A DNA stretch of 64,000 nt from assembly GCA_028015205.1 (NCBI GenBank), contig CM051521.1, positions 97,688,513 to 97,752,512 of the forward strand. The letters run 5' to 3'. Below the pieces are notes generated by a model. It was not told the DNA's origin and ran no database searches. It was given only the letters and a program-made list of their open reading frames with translations. Source of the DNA: Mytilisepta virgata. Taxonomy: Eukaryota; Mollusca; Bivalvia; Mytilida; Mytilidae. The translations under genes and the position numbers were made by a program. Positions 35,801 to 46,622 of this stretch are shown here, piece after piece (position 1 is the stretch's first letter; each line of letters begins with the position of its first letter).

Positions 35801-38800
35801 GTTAGGGTTAGGGTCAGGGTTAGGGTTTAGGGGTTAGGGTTTAGGGTTTAGAGGTTAGGGTTAGGGTTGGGGTTAGGGTTAGGGTTAGGGTTTGGGTTAA
35901 TTGTACTACTGAACTGGAACAAAACAGTTGGTCATTTTATAATACAAATAAAGAACACATTTATCTAGGCTTTGATATCATCAACACCAGCTAATTGTTC
36001 AATAAGATGTTTTGTTTTCACTGTACATATTCAAAATAGTACAAGTAAATATGTGCATTTTGAAAACCTTTTTTTCTCTATTTAAACTAATTTTCATACC
36101 AAAAACCTTATATCACAGAAAAAAATATTTCAATTATTTATTATAAAATCTGTTTAAGATTACACTTATTTTTCATAGTACAATCTTTGTTGCTACAAGA
36201 AGTTTTACATGTAAATTTGGGGGGCCTCGGTGGCCGAGTGGTCTAGGTAGTTTGTCATGACTACTAATGATCACTAGCTGGTCAACGCTGAGGTTGCGAG
36301 TTCGAATCTCACCTGTGGCAAGCTGTGTTCGACTCCGATCTTAATTGACAAGGATTGCCAACTTTCCTACCGAAGGTCGTGGTTCTCTCCGGGTATTCCA
36401 ACTTCCTCCACCAATCAAAACTGGCCGCCGTGAAATAACCAAATGTGCTGAAAACGGCATAAAACCCCAACGTAGCAAACAAACATGTAAATTTGGATGA
36501 TCTGTCCCTGCTATCTGGTTTTTGGAAAAGAGTGAATTCTGGACAGACAAAATATTTATAAAGCTGGTAGAAGCCTCTTTACATGTATCTTAATTATTAT
36601 TCATTCAAGTTCTAGTTTAAGTTATAAAGTACCAGACCATTTTATTCATCATAACAATATTAATATTCAAATAAAATGAAGCCACCTGAATTATGAATGA
36701 CATTCTTGGTGTAAAATCTAGATATCAAGGGACAATTGAAATCTCACAATTTTTGTCAATTTTCCATTTGGTCAAAATTCTCAAAGCAGCTTGTTGAAGA
36801 GTCATTAAAACCGAGGATGCATTATTTTATTGTGATAAATTGATTATAAACCTTTAAGCTACTGATGAATTGGTTAAATGTCTTTATACTTGTAAATACT
36901 TGTACATATTTTATAAAATACCGATTACTCTCTAATCTGCTTCAAACCCCGCCCCCCCCCCCCCCCCACCCCCCACCCCCCCAAAACATTAATCATAAAC
37001 CTACCTGTCCTGTGTCTGAATATAGAAATCTACAAATGTTAATCTGATCCAGCAGAGATATAATTAATAAATTACATTACCTGTAGTGTGTCTGAGTATA
37101 GAAATCTACGAGTATGAATCTGTCCCAGTGGAGATCGTAATATAATTTGTAAACTATCAGGATGATTTTGGTCAGGTTCCTCTGGGAGCACTACTTTCTG
37201 TAAAAATAAAAATAAATGAGACATTGTTGTGCTTTCAATTATCAAAAGACAAATCTAATGTTTTCTCATTTTACACGTTGAGAACTGAGAAAAAAATAAG
37301 GTTAACTACTTGATTATCTTCTATGACAAATTTCTATATCTCAGATCAAGAATCCATTTAGACAATATCTCTAAGGTTAAATATTGGGAAGAAAAATTTC
37401 TCAGAGAACGTTTAAATTACAGCATTTTGTCATTTTCAAATCTATAAATAAAATACAAACACTTTATGCAATGTCCAAAACAAACCTGTCAAATCTTCCT
37501 AAGTAAACAAACAATAAACACACTGAATTAACAAACCTTTCTCTGTTTCTTTCTGGCTTCTCTTTGTCTATCCTGTATAACTTGTTCTAACATTTCCTCA
37601 TTTATACTATCTTGTAGTTGATGACAAATGGTATCATCAGATCTGTTCATTTCCTCCTGATTAAAGAAAGTTGAATATTTTTCACATGTTTTATGTTAAT
37701 CAATATCATCTTACACCTACTTAAGAAAAATATTTGATGTGAACATCTTTTAAACTTCTCTATTCCTTCCCATGCAAAATTTGGAGAATTTAGATATTTT
37801 AAATTACACCTAAAGCTTCTCTATTGCTTTACTTGTAGAAATTAGGAATTTTAAATCTAAATCTTCTTATCTTTTCCTTGTAGAATTAAGATATTTCAAA
37901 TTATTTATACTTAGATTTTCTCCTTTTCCTTTCCTTATTTAGACATTTTAATTTACACCTAAAGATTCACCTTTACTTTTCTCTGGAGAATTAGATGTAT
38001 TAACTTTACACTTACAGCTTCTCATTTTGTTTTCCTTAAAATATTTTTATGTAGATATACACGGTATTAGATAACTTACTACTCAATCCTCTCCTTTTCT
38101 TTTCCTTGGAGAATTTAGATATTTTAAATCAATACTTACACCTAATTCTTCTCCTTTTCCTTTCCATGCAGCACCAAGGAACCTGTAATATTCTTCTTCT
38201 CTGTGTTTTTTCTTGGCTTCCTCACGAGGACGTAATATTTTCTCCTTGTAATTTTCTGCCTGGTAAGAGTAAATATTTGTTTCTAAATTTTAATATCAAG
38301 TTTATTTAAGAAGACAAAACTACATTTTGAACAACACTGATTTTGAAGAGAAAATTTACTCATCCATACATATATATCATTTCAACAAATGATATATAAC
38401 ACATTGTTGTCTATTAAAATTCTACATAACTGTACATGTATAATCTACATGTCCTTATCAAGTAAGGTCCTAAGGAATATTTTTAAATTAGGTAAGTAAC
38501 TATGCCTATATTTCACTTACTCATCTAATGTTTGATTTATCAGCCATCTTGGTTAGTGAATGGTATAAACTAATAAAAAAAATGAAAGAGAACCACCTAA
38601 AGACCTATTCTTTTATGTTTGGTTTCAATTGGCTCAGTGGTTTCAGGCAAGAAGTTCTTTAAGTACCGGTAAGTTTTTTTTTACAATATTCTATGTTAAA
38701 CTAAGTTTGTAAATTGCAAGTATCTTGGTCTGAGTCATTGAATTCTATTCTGAAAGAAAAAAAACAATGATGAAAATTCTGGTTTAAATTGGCTCTATGG

Positions 38801-41800
38801 TTTCAGACAAGAAGATTTTTAAGTGAATTTTTCCACGGAGTCTTATGTTAGACTAAGGTCAGCTGTGGTGGCCATCTTGGTTGGCAGTCCTGATAGTCAT
38901 GTAAATTATGAAAGAGGACCAAATGAGGACCCATTGCTACCTGGTTTGGTTTAAATGGGTTTTGACAAGATCTTGAGGTGAATTTACCCTTAAAGTAATA
39001 TGGTAAACAAAGTCCAGCTTGGTTTGAGGTCTGGTTCATTGGATATAATACAAGTACTGAATTTTACTGCCTAGTGACCATTGGTGCCGAGTATGGCTCA
39101 AATATGGTCCTTTATTAATCAGTTGCAATGAACCTTTGTCCAGCTAAGCTTATTACCAGAAGTTTAATAAAAAAAATTTGACTGCCAATACCAGTATCTT
39201 ATACATGCTTCTTCCATTCTTTCTAATTTAAACATAAATATATATTCATTATTTATCAATACAGATAAAATTATATTTAAAGAAATCAATAAATGTCAAT
39301 TTATTGATAAAACAAACCTTTGTTTCAAAATCTTTTTGTAATTTCTCTCTGTTAGTATACTGCTCTCTGATATATGCCGTGTGATTATGTTCTAAAAATA
39401 TAAATACAATTATGACTGTGGTACTGGTATGTGTAAACAAGAGAAAATCCAAATGATTAAACATGATAATACAAGGAAAATAAATGGAAATGGTGAGCTG
39501 TTAAAAGGGGCATAAAATGATTCTTTCTCATGGTGGACCACTAAAGAAATAATGAAAATATGACAGGAGCATAAAATGACTTATTGTATAAAATACACAA
39601 GTCGAACAAAACCAAAAACAAAATCATAAAAACACAACCAAAGTTTAAAGCTAAAATTGCCTGATGTTTCAACCAATATGACTTTGATCATGAGCATGAA
39701 AAAATAAATAGATGTGGACTCTTAGAAACCCAGATGTCCTTACATGAAAAGTAAACAATAAGAAATTTTGACTTTCCAGTTACACAGTAAAAGTACCAAG
39801 TATAATGTAGATGGACTGCAAAATAGAACGATAAAAAGTAACAAATAAGAAAGGTATTTATCTGATGTTCAACTTAAGACTGCAAAATTGATAGCAGTGT
39901 GAACACCTTGTAAAAAACTTTAAGAATTTTTTACATTGATTCCACGGGGTCAGATTGTCCCCAGGCTGAAAATTATTTTCTGCTCAAGGCATTGCTTGTA
40001 TTGCCTTCCGCTGTTAACTGTCATTAAAATGGTTACACGAATGTCCAACTGCCAACTGGGCAATCAATTCCATTCTTTATGGATTGAAAGTGTTCCGCAA
40101 AGCGGTCACCAAGGCAACGACATGTCTCTCCGATATATACCTTTTCACAATTCGAAAATACGATGGTGTAAACCAAATTTTGATCTGTACATATAAACCC
40201 ATTTTGAATGATGTATTTTGGTTTTGTTCAATTTGTGTATTTTGTACATTCCTGATGACATTTGTTTTTAACAAAACATGACATTTCAAGTAAAATTAGG
40301 TATATCCTGAAAGTCAACATGGATAAAGGTTTTAGAAATAAAACACATTCAGCAACATTCACATTTGTTTGTGGTGACATCATAAGATAATATTTTGAGA
40401 TATTCCAAATAAAAGACCTGCAGTTAAAAAAGGACACAGTAATACAATACTTTCTACTATATTTTTGCTTTGGAAACAAACAAAACTTGGTCAAACATTC
40501 TTATCATTATCACATAAAAAAACCTACTGTGAAAACTTTGTCATTTTTACACTTTATTGTGTTTATTTTAAATATGTTAGTGTTTAAACTTCATAATTGT
40601 TATAGATTGTTAAGGATGTTTGTCCAAGTGTGACTATTCGCCCTGTAGGCATGTTGCTGGAATTATAAGTAAATCCAAATATCTGTGGTAATTTTGTGGT
40701 TACATCAGATAGCATTTTTTGAAATTTATTAATTTTTCTCATGTTTAACTGACTGTCATTGTTTTTATTGAATTAACAGGATATAGGGTTTGGATGTACA
40801 TGTATAGCTTAAAATCACACTAAGATTATTTTCCTTCAATATCTATTTTACGACATAACCATATTTCTATTTGAAATGATTGTATTTTAGTGGTCTACTT
40901 TGTAGTTATTTAAAAAAATGAAAAAATAAAGCAAAGTTTCAAGAATAGATATGGAATGTATTTTACCATACATGTAATCAACTTCCATACTCAGACAAGA
41001 AGATTTGTAAATTATGAGGTTGGCCAATATCAGCAGTAAATTCATAATTATTCTACAGAAATACAACTGAAATTTATAAAGATTTTATCATCAATTGAAA
41101 TATTCATCAGGAAGATCCTCTAAACATCACACGGTTTAAATATCACATGTATGCTTAATCAAGTTATAAATCATTCTCATAAATAATGTACATGTAATAA
41201 GGTTGGGCAAGAAATTTGAAAATATTTTTTCTTCTTTTCTTGTTTTTTTTCCAATGCAACATGAATTATTCCATAAAATTCAAAAAGTTAAATCTGGCTA
41301 ATTGGTTTTCAAAGATACATTCGACATGGAGTGGTTAACAGATGGTAATAAGTTATCATAATAATGATTCTGTGAAAAAAGATAGAGGAAGCCACCTGTC
41401 CTTGTTTGAGCTTTAATCTACAGATAAAATAATCAATGTCAACTGTTAATATCAATTAAACCAATACTTTTCTATAATAAGTCAAATATATGTCATCGTA
41501 AGTAATAATAATACATGTATCTGTGCTATTTATTATACCTGTTTTGTTAGGTTTTGATCTGTGTTTAGAAAATATATTCCATAATTTCTTTCCTATAATC
41601 TGTATAAGGAAGGTAATACAAGCAAGCAATAATATTATCTTTACTAAAACTTTTACCAGTGTCCATGGTTCTGAAAAAAAAATATATAAATAAAAAAAAA
41701 TGAGTGAATGTATGATTCTAACTACAAATAATACACAAGTAATTCTGTGTACTAAGCAGAGCTGTAGCAAAAATATATCTACTGTGTGTCCTATAATATG

Positions 41801-44800
41801 TACTTACTCTAAAACTCATTTCTTGATGAAAAAGTCATGAATGGAAATATGTCAATATTTTAAACAATGTAATATTTTATGAAAAAATCAGCAAAATCAC
41901 TGAAAATTAATCTGATCTTGTAAAATACATATATATTAGTAATTCGTCTATACTTTTAAAAAGGCAACTACCGATTATGACTGAAGGCCATAAAAATGGT
42001 ACAGTCACAGTTTCTATGGATATTTTAGAGCCATTTTTGGAACATTCTTAAAAAGCAAGTTGCAGTAACCTTGGACATCTAATTAATCAGATTTGTCACA
42101 CTTCTTCAACTTTGGCAAGTGATTACAGAAACAATGTAATCTAAATATAAGGGTGCAAACAAGAGATAATACTTAATGAATATTCAAGCTACGAATAAAT
42201 AAACAAACTAGTAAAATTACATTTTGCATTTTTATTTTAACCAATAGATAAAGGTTGTTATTTCCTCTGATACAGTTTATAACTAAGTATAAAAACAAAA
42301 TTGTATTTTTTTAATCATCTCATTAAGTAAAACAAAATAAGAGATTTACTATTTCAATCCCTTGTTTAATTTTTTAAATTCCAATTTAATTTTTTAATTT
42401 CATATATCTTTGATAGCAACAAATTTAATGAAAAAAACTTAGTCATCTAGTTTCATTTTCACACATGTATGATAATCATGGATAAACCAGACATATCATT
42501 GTTGAAGTCCCCTCATTAAAAAGACTCAGCTGTTAAGCTGACCTTATCACAATCTTGTACAAATCTCCAGATTTGCCACTGACATTTGATAGTATTCTAA
42601 TTTTATATTTTTGAATTTCAAATAAAATATCCAACTTCCAAAATAAGTAAATCCTGTTAACAACTTAATCCCTGGACTTTTTGGATTATACATTTATTTT
42701 AATAAGATATTGATCAATGAATATGACATCTATGTCAAATAATCAGTCCATAAGAAGCTTAATTCTAAACAAGAAAAACATTGCATCCATGAGTTGCAAT
42801 TTATCAGATAAACATGAAAATTAATTTGTTAGTATTTTAAAGTACTGATACATAGAGATTAACTATCAAGTGGATGATTAATTTTAACTAAGAGAGAATT
42901 GTATAATAAAAAAGGAAAAATCATTCTCTGTAATCATTATACAGAAATGTGACAAAAAAATTAACCTGAACAACAATTAGAACATTGTTATGATGTAAGT
43001 CTATTGATCGGTATGAACATGACTTTATTCTGGATAAATTTTACCCTATAACTTTCCAATCTGTTATATAGATTTTAAATTATATGCTCACACTATCTTA
43101 TTATATAGTTTGCTAAATGAATTTACACAATGAAAAAAATGTTGTTTTTTTTAGGATAAAATCATTCTGTTAAAAAAAAAAATCAAAAGTGGAAACTACA
43201 AATTAATCAAAATGGCATTCTGAGATCCTTTCAGAAAAGAAAGAAAAAAATGTAATGTCATTAAACCATTTGTTGCATCACATTTCAATTTTACATGTTT
43301 GAATAAGATAAGCTTAAGATATTTTCTCAATACATATCCTGAATATTTTTCTTAAGTACTCTGTATATGAATTATATACTTCCTATAAAAGAAACAGGAT
43401 AATGCCAGATAACTGCTCAAACAAATAAATAAACATTTTCTTAAGTGACCACCACTAATAATTAGTCCATTAAAACAAATAAAAGATCAGACTTTTGAAA
43501 TAACTTTGATTTTTTCCATTTTTCTCCTACATTTGACTTAAATCACAAAGGATTTATTATAATTCATTGTATGCCAATTTTTGTGGTTTTATCGTTCTAA
43601 TTAATTAATTACAGTCGACTCTAGTTATCTCGAAGTCTGTTGGACCGCAAAAAGGCAGTTGAAAAAAATGTTCCTAGTTAAGAAGGGAAGTAATTTACTA
43701 ATTCCAGTAAATCTAAATACTCTGTAGGTGCCAGAGTTAAAATGATAGCTAATATGTACTATCGAGACCCGAGTTTATTTATCCATGTTCAGATACTAAT
43801 ATATAATTAATGTGTAACATTTTACATTTATAAAAATAATAAAGTTGAAAAAATTGATTGAAAAAGAACAAAAAGATCTGACAGTCCGCACTGTACGTGT
43901 ACATAGCAAGAGCAAGACAACAAATTACATAAATCATTAAATTGATTAACTTGTTGATTAAACATCTTTGTAGATAAATTGACACTAATTAATCTACCCA
44001 AAGTGAACTGTATTTACAAACCAATGTGAATTTCCAATAAATCAATAGCACAAAAAGTCAATTGACGCAGACTGTCAATTACCGAAAGTAAAACTTTTCT
44101 GTGAAGACATTTAATCTGATAGGTGATGTTATGATAAATATTCGACATAACGAATAAAATTTTTGTTGTTTTTATAATTTGGGACTCAAAATTTAGTTTG
44201 AGGTAGAAGAAAATTTGACTCATGCAAATTGGACTAAACAGGAATCAAAATACATATATTTGCACTGTAAAACATTTGGGACCACATAAGAAATTCGACT
44301 AAAGCGAGTTTGAGGTAACGAGATGTCAACTTTTTATAATGAAAACTTTGTAGAAAATAACAATACCATGAACTTTTCAGGCATAATGTAAAACAGAAAA
44401 CTATTTTTTTTAATTGTTTATTTATTTTTCCTGTTATATGATCCATTTCAAAAGGTATAATGTATTAAAAAAATTCTTTTTCAACACTTGTCAGTTAGGC
44501 ACCAGCCATTTTATGACTGAGGGGAGGGGGGGTCTTGGGATGTTCTCAAAAAAAAAAAAATTAAGTCCAGCTTGATCTGAAGAAAAACCAAATTTCCCTC
44601 TGATTATTGAACAAAACAAATGTGCCCCATGTAATAAATTCCCCCCAAAAGTTAGTAGTTGAACCTTAAAGAAGTTGAAGACATTGTCAACTATTAAAAA
44701 AGGTAACTGAAGATGTTTTACATATTAAACTTCTGCTTTATTTATAGTTCTATGAACAGTTCCTTTTGGCTTAAGGGAATACTATACAGTAGCAAGGGGA

Positions 44801-46247
44801 GGTAATGATGTTGCTAATTAATATGATGATGTCACATGATATCATGTAGTGACCATTCACTTTATAATGATGTGGTTTCCTCTATTTTGGTAGTGTATGC
44901 GAGTTCTAATTTATTTGAGTTTAACTATTTAGGTAAATGTTAACAATCTATATGGAAATAATGAACACCATGAAATACTGAACATGAAACTTATCCAAGG
45001 CCTGCATGCACTGTTCTACTACAGAAATATTATTCCAGCTTGAACAATTATATGTAGGATTTTTAATGAAAAATCTAAAAAAAAGATATTCTTATTTTTG
45101 TTTTCCTGGTAAAATAAATCCAATTTGCTTGATGTGTGATAAAAAAATTGGATTTTCTCCAGACCAAAAAAATTATTATAAAGCACAAAAATTCCAAACC
45201 CCCCCGAGGTAATAAAATGGTCGGTGATTTGCAACCAAAACTGTTAAACTTTGGTAATGATCTGTTATATTCTGTTATAAATCACACCATCAGAAATAGT
45301 TGATCTTTTTTTTAAATACAGTTTATATTTTAATTTAGTTAAGACACGAAAGAAAAAGTAAACGTGTATTAATTTCAAATGCAGATCTAGAAGATTTATG
45401 AATATTTTATAAGTTTTAATTGCTTTCAGAATGTGGTATATACCAATTTTTTTATCTAATAGAAAACTAACAGTGTATTAGAGGTAAACAATTTTGAAGT
45501 CAGAGGACCGGAACTTTGTGTCTGTATGAAGATAATTTTGTACAACTGAGTGTCATATATGTATTACTTAAGAAATACTTACTAAAGGTTAAATGTCGTT
45601 GCCAATTAGTGCATTAAAATTCATAATTGAAAAATAAAAAATAAATGAAAAATTTTAAGTGGAAAATTTTATAGCATGATCTAAAAATTTTCCACTGGTA
45701 AAGATTCGAAATGTACATAGGACATATATATCCAACTAAATATTCAAGCTTGTCTTTAGTTTCACTGACAAAAATGTATTACCTATTCCAATTAAGTATG
45801 AATTACCTCCCCAGTTGTTTAAACCAGCCTACAAAATATTCCAAAATTATGTCCTCATGAATAAAAAAACTTTTCCCCATTCCCTTGCATGACCATGAGG
45901 CTAAAGTTATTTATATAACATATCACTTACAGGTTTTTAACAATTATACAAGTAATATTTTGCTTATACATTAATAATTCCAATAAATATATATTTACAG
46001 ATAGTGAGAGACAACTGCAGGTAAAAATCAAGGGGCCGGGGGGGGGGGGGGGGCATTTTAATCCGGATACAATACACCGCTATTGATTTTCAATTAGAAA
46101 GAAGACATATTTTCCTAAATTATGTGAATAACTGAATTTTCTTGTTTTGTATAGCAATAAGAATTTAGTCTGGTAATAACCTGCTTGAAAATAAACAAAA
46201 ATAAAGGCACTAGACATCACTAGCAAAACGGTTGCAATTAACTCCAT
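26656..46247 (-). CDS. UBXN8: UBX domain-containing protein 8-like (complete, 7 exons)
   Basis: Seven exons give 263 aa: 46247-46181, 41670-41539, 39391-39318, 38259-38140, 37656-37537, 37197-37081, 26817-26656. All phases match. Residues 4-20 and about 28-49 are hydrophobic membrane segments. Residues 85-171 are charged and helical (coiled-coil-like; segment EEEYYRFLGAAWKGKGEEL). Residues 176-255 form a UBX fold (LPEEP start, RRFLYSDTLQ, LDYITTLGF). The p97-binding loop, usually Phe-Pro-Arg in UBX proteins, reads Tyr-Pro-Arg here. Size, membrane anchor and C-terminal UBX match UBXN8, an ER adaptor that tethers p97/VCP for degradation of ER proteins. The start has A at -3 and G at +4. It shares a divergent promoter with the MAT2A-like gene. 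The last intron is 10.3 kb and holds a minisatellite, a telomeric tract and a SINE. Confidence 0.85.
27252..28350. repeat. 37-copy minisatellite, 30-bp unit
   Basis: The unit is GGTACTGTTGGTCAGG plus (A/G)TAAATGAGAAATA. The starts run from 27252 to 28331 with a strict 30-bp period, except for one 29-bp unit (27432 to 27461). It lies in UBXN8 intron 6. Because 30 is a multiple of three, minus-strand frames stay open for up to 365 codons; the 29-bp unit shifts the frame partway. Confidence 0.95.
28351..34741. other. UBXN8 intron 6, mostly featureless
   Basis: AT-rich intronic DNA. I see only a three-copy repeat of about 55 bp at 29040-29165 (GAGACC-TGACTATCTA) and a short palindrome ACCTATTTATATAGGT at about 34024. 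No other coding, RNA or element signature was recognised. Confidence 0.45.
34742..35620 (+). mobile_element. F1 copy, truncated at the head end, in UBXN8 intron 6
   Basis: It begins with the reversed terminus (ACTAGAGGCTCCCAGGAGCC), then about five core units with CCTATGTTAAACTATG and AGGACCATTG. It fades out at about 35620 without the head hairpin. Confidence 0.7.
35801..35899 (+). repeat. Interstitial telomeric repeat tract (TTAGGG)n
   Basis: About 16 units of TTAGGG and close variants (TCAGGG, TTTAGGG, TTAGGGG, TTGGGG) lie inside UBXN8 intron 6. TTAGGG is the usual metazoan telomere unit, including in bivalves. Confidence 0.9.
36221..36482 (+). mobile_element. tRNA-derived SINE, full length with target-site duplication
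   Basis: The head GCCTCGGTGGCCGAGTGG contains an A box (TGGCCGAGTGG). A B-box-like GAGTTCGAATCTC lies about 65 bp further on; the body includes CCTACCGAAGGTCG and CTTCCTCCACCAATC, and the tail is short (CAAACAA). A perfect 14-bp duplication (ACATGTAAATTTGG) flanks it at 36207-36220 and 36483-36496. The conserved body may be one of the shared SINE domains described in molluscs (for example Meta), which I have not verified. Confidence 0.88.
36949..36983. repeat. C-rich homopolymer tract
   Basis: Runs of C interrupted by single A or G residues. It is likely unstable and prone to sequencing error. Confidence 0.85.
37000..37075 (-). pseudogene. Diverged duplicate of the 3' end of UBXN8 exon 6
   Basis: On the minus strand it retains AGATTTCTATATTCAGACAC followed by GGACAG|GTAGGT, matching the end of exon 6 and its donor (37081 onward, offset about 77 bp). 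Upstream similarity continues for about 65 bp. It lacks an acceptor of its own and has a changed reading frame in places, so it looks like a partial tandem duplication left in the intron. Confidence 0.65.
37081..37197 (-). CDS. UBXN8: UBXN8-like exon 6 (first half of UBX domain)
   Basis: It has 39 codons. It starts KVVLPEEP and includes LRSPLGQ and RRFLYSDTLQ, a textbook UBX N-terminal half. The donor is ACAG|GTAATG. A diverged copy of its 3' end with a donor lies just downstream (37000-37070). Confidence 0.88.
37537..37656 (-). CDS. UBXN8: UBXN8-like exon 5
   Basis: It has 40 codons ending in a basic helix (QDRQREARKKQRK) just before the UBX domain. The acceptor is TTTAATCAG and the donor AAAG|GTTTGT. 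Confidence 0.82.
38140..38259 (-). CDS. UBXN8: UBXN8-like exon 4
   Basis: It has exactly 40 codons of charged helix ending EEYYRFLGAAWKGKGEELG. The donor TTAGGT|GTAAGT is chosen because the competing site four bases away, TTAG|GTGTAAG, puts a stop in the next exon. Confidence 0.82.
38540..39150. mobile_element. Strongly decayed F1 fragment in UBXN8 intron 3
   Basis: It contains core-unit phrases (GGTTTCAGGCAAGAAG, GTGGTGGCCATCTTGGTTGG, TTAGACTAAGGTCAGC), but neither terminus is clear. Confidence 0.5.
39318..39391 (-). CDS. UBXN8: UBXN8-like exon 3
   Basis: It encodes a charged helix (YIREQYTNREKLQKDFETK). The acceptor is ATATTTTTAG and the donor AAAG|GTTTGT. Confidence 0.8.
40033..40179 (-). 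pseudogene. GIY-YIG nuclease fragment, probably from a Penelope-like retroelement
   Basis: On the minus strand, 48 codons contain VYTIV, NCEKVYIGET and LGDRFAEH, the signature of a GIY-YIG endonuclease (GIY equivalent, YIG, catalytic Arg region), and then stop. Further similarity seems to continue in another frame (GHS-NHF). The preceding Cys-containing linker and the sequence after the YIG motif resemble the C-terminal endonuclease of Penelope-like elements. No reverse transcriptase domain is present. It sits in UBXN8 intron 2. Confidence 0.65.
41539..41670 (-). CDS. UBXN8: UBXN8-like exon 2
   Basis: It encodes the second membrane segment (VKIILLLACITFLIQII) followed by a basic stretch (KKLWNIFSKHRSKPNK), as expected on the cytosolic side. 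The acceptor is TTTTTTTTTCAG and the donor ACAG|GTATAA. Confidence 0.85.
41671..46180. other. UBXN8 intron 1
   Basis: AT-rich intron. Apart from the inverted-repeat element at 43614-44330 and homopolymer runs (G-rich at 44520-44535, C7 at 45200, G-rich at 46033-46054), I see no feature. Confidence 0.4.
43614..44330. mobile_element. Candidate element with imperfect terminal inverted repeats
   Basis: The left end GTCGACTCTAGTTATCTCG and the reverse complement of the right end, GTTGACATCTCGTTACCTC, match at most positions over about 25 bp. The 717-bp interior has repeated motifs on the theme of GAATTTCGAC-type text but no ORF. No clear target-site duplication. Confidence 0.45.
46181..46247 (-). 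CDS. UBXN8: UBXN8-like exon 1
   Basis: It encodes the N-terminal hydrophobic segment (MELIATVLLVMSSAFIFVYF). The donor is GCAG|GTTATT. A start-stop upstream ORF (ATGTAA) lies 15 nt upstream of the start codon. Confidence 0.8.
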
Positions 46248-46261
46248 ATTCAATGTTTTGT

Positions 46262-46267
46262 TTACAT
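46262..46267 (-). promoter_or_regulatory. Minimal start-stop upstream ORF of UBXN8 (ATGTAA)
   Basis: On the minus strand ATG TAA lies at 46267-46262, 15 nt before the UBXN8 start codon. It would act only if transcription starts upstream of it, which is likely given the spacing but not shown. Confidence 0.45.
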
Positions 46268-46536
46268 CCGAGGATCAGAAATTTTGAGACCGTCCTTAAT
46301 AGGGGTGACACGTTAGAAGTGAAGAGAATGAATTTGAAGTCAATTGCAAATATGGCATAAAAATAAATTTATATACAACGTTAAAGAAGATAGATAGCGA
46401 ACATGTTGAAAAATTCTTATTTTACAAAGTATTATTCACACTATAGTCTTAATAGATTTACGGTTCAACCTCTAATTTCGACGAGTTCAATAGACACCAT
46501 TAGTGAAAGATTTACCAATGAAATTAAGAGGATTTT

Positions 46537-46542
46537 CACGTG
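46537..46542. promoter_or_regulatory. CACGTG E-box
   Basis: A palindromic E-box lies 13 bp upstream of a TATA box in front of the MAT2A-like gene. MYC/MAX, USF and TFE-type factors bind this core; vertebrate MAT2A is a known MYC target. Binding here is inference. Confidence 0.5.
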
Positions 46543-46622
46543 ACAATCTACTACTATAAATCCAGCAGTTCCTCCTAATTCTGTCTCTTTTCCACCAAAC
46601 CTATACACAAACAGGATATAAC

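Larger units (their letters stand above)
46248..46622. promoter_or_regulatory. Divergent promoter between UBXN8-like and MAT2A-like genes
   Basis: The 375 bp between the two start codons must hold both promoters and both 5' UTRs unless there are upstream non-coding exons. On the MAT side I see CCAAT (46515-46519), an E-box CACGTG (46537-46542) and TATAAAT (46555-46561), correctly ordered, 60-110 bp before the ATG. A pyrimidine-rich CTGTCTCTTTTCC follows at about 46581. The UBXN8 side has no TATA box that I can see. Confidence 0.6.

Noticed and set aside
36221..36310. tRNA gene (Leu/Ser-like)
   Set aside because: A and B boxes are present but the spacing and middle do not fold as a tRNA, and the sequence continues into a SINE body with target-site duplication.
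40077..40494. Short ORFs around 40.1-40.5 kb as a host gene
   Set aside because: The best-supported frame is a GIY-YIG retroelement relic with stops and frameshifts; the others are shadows.
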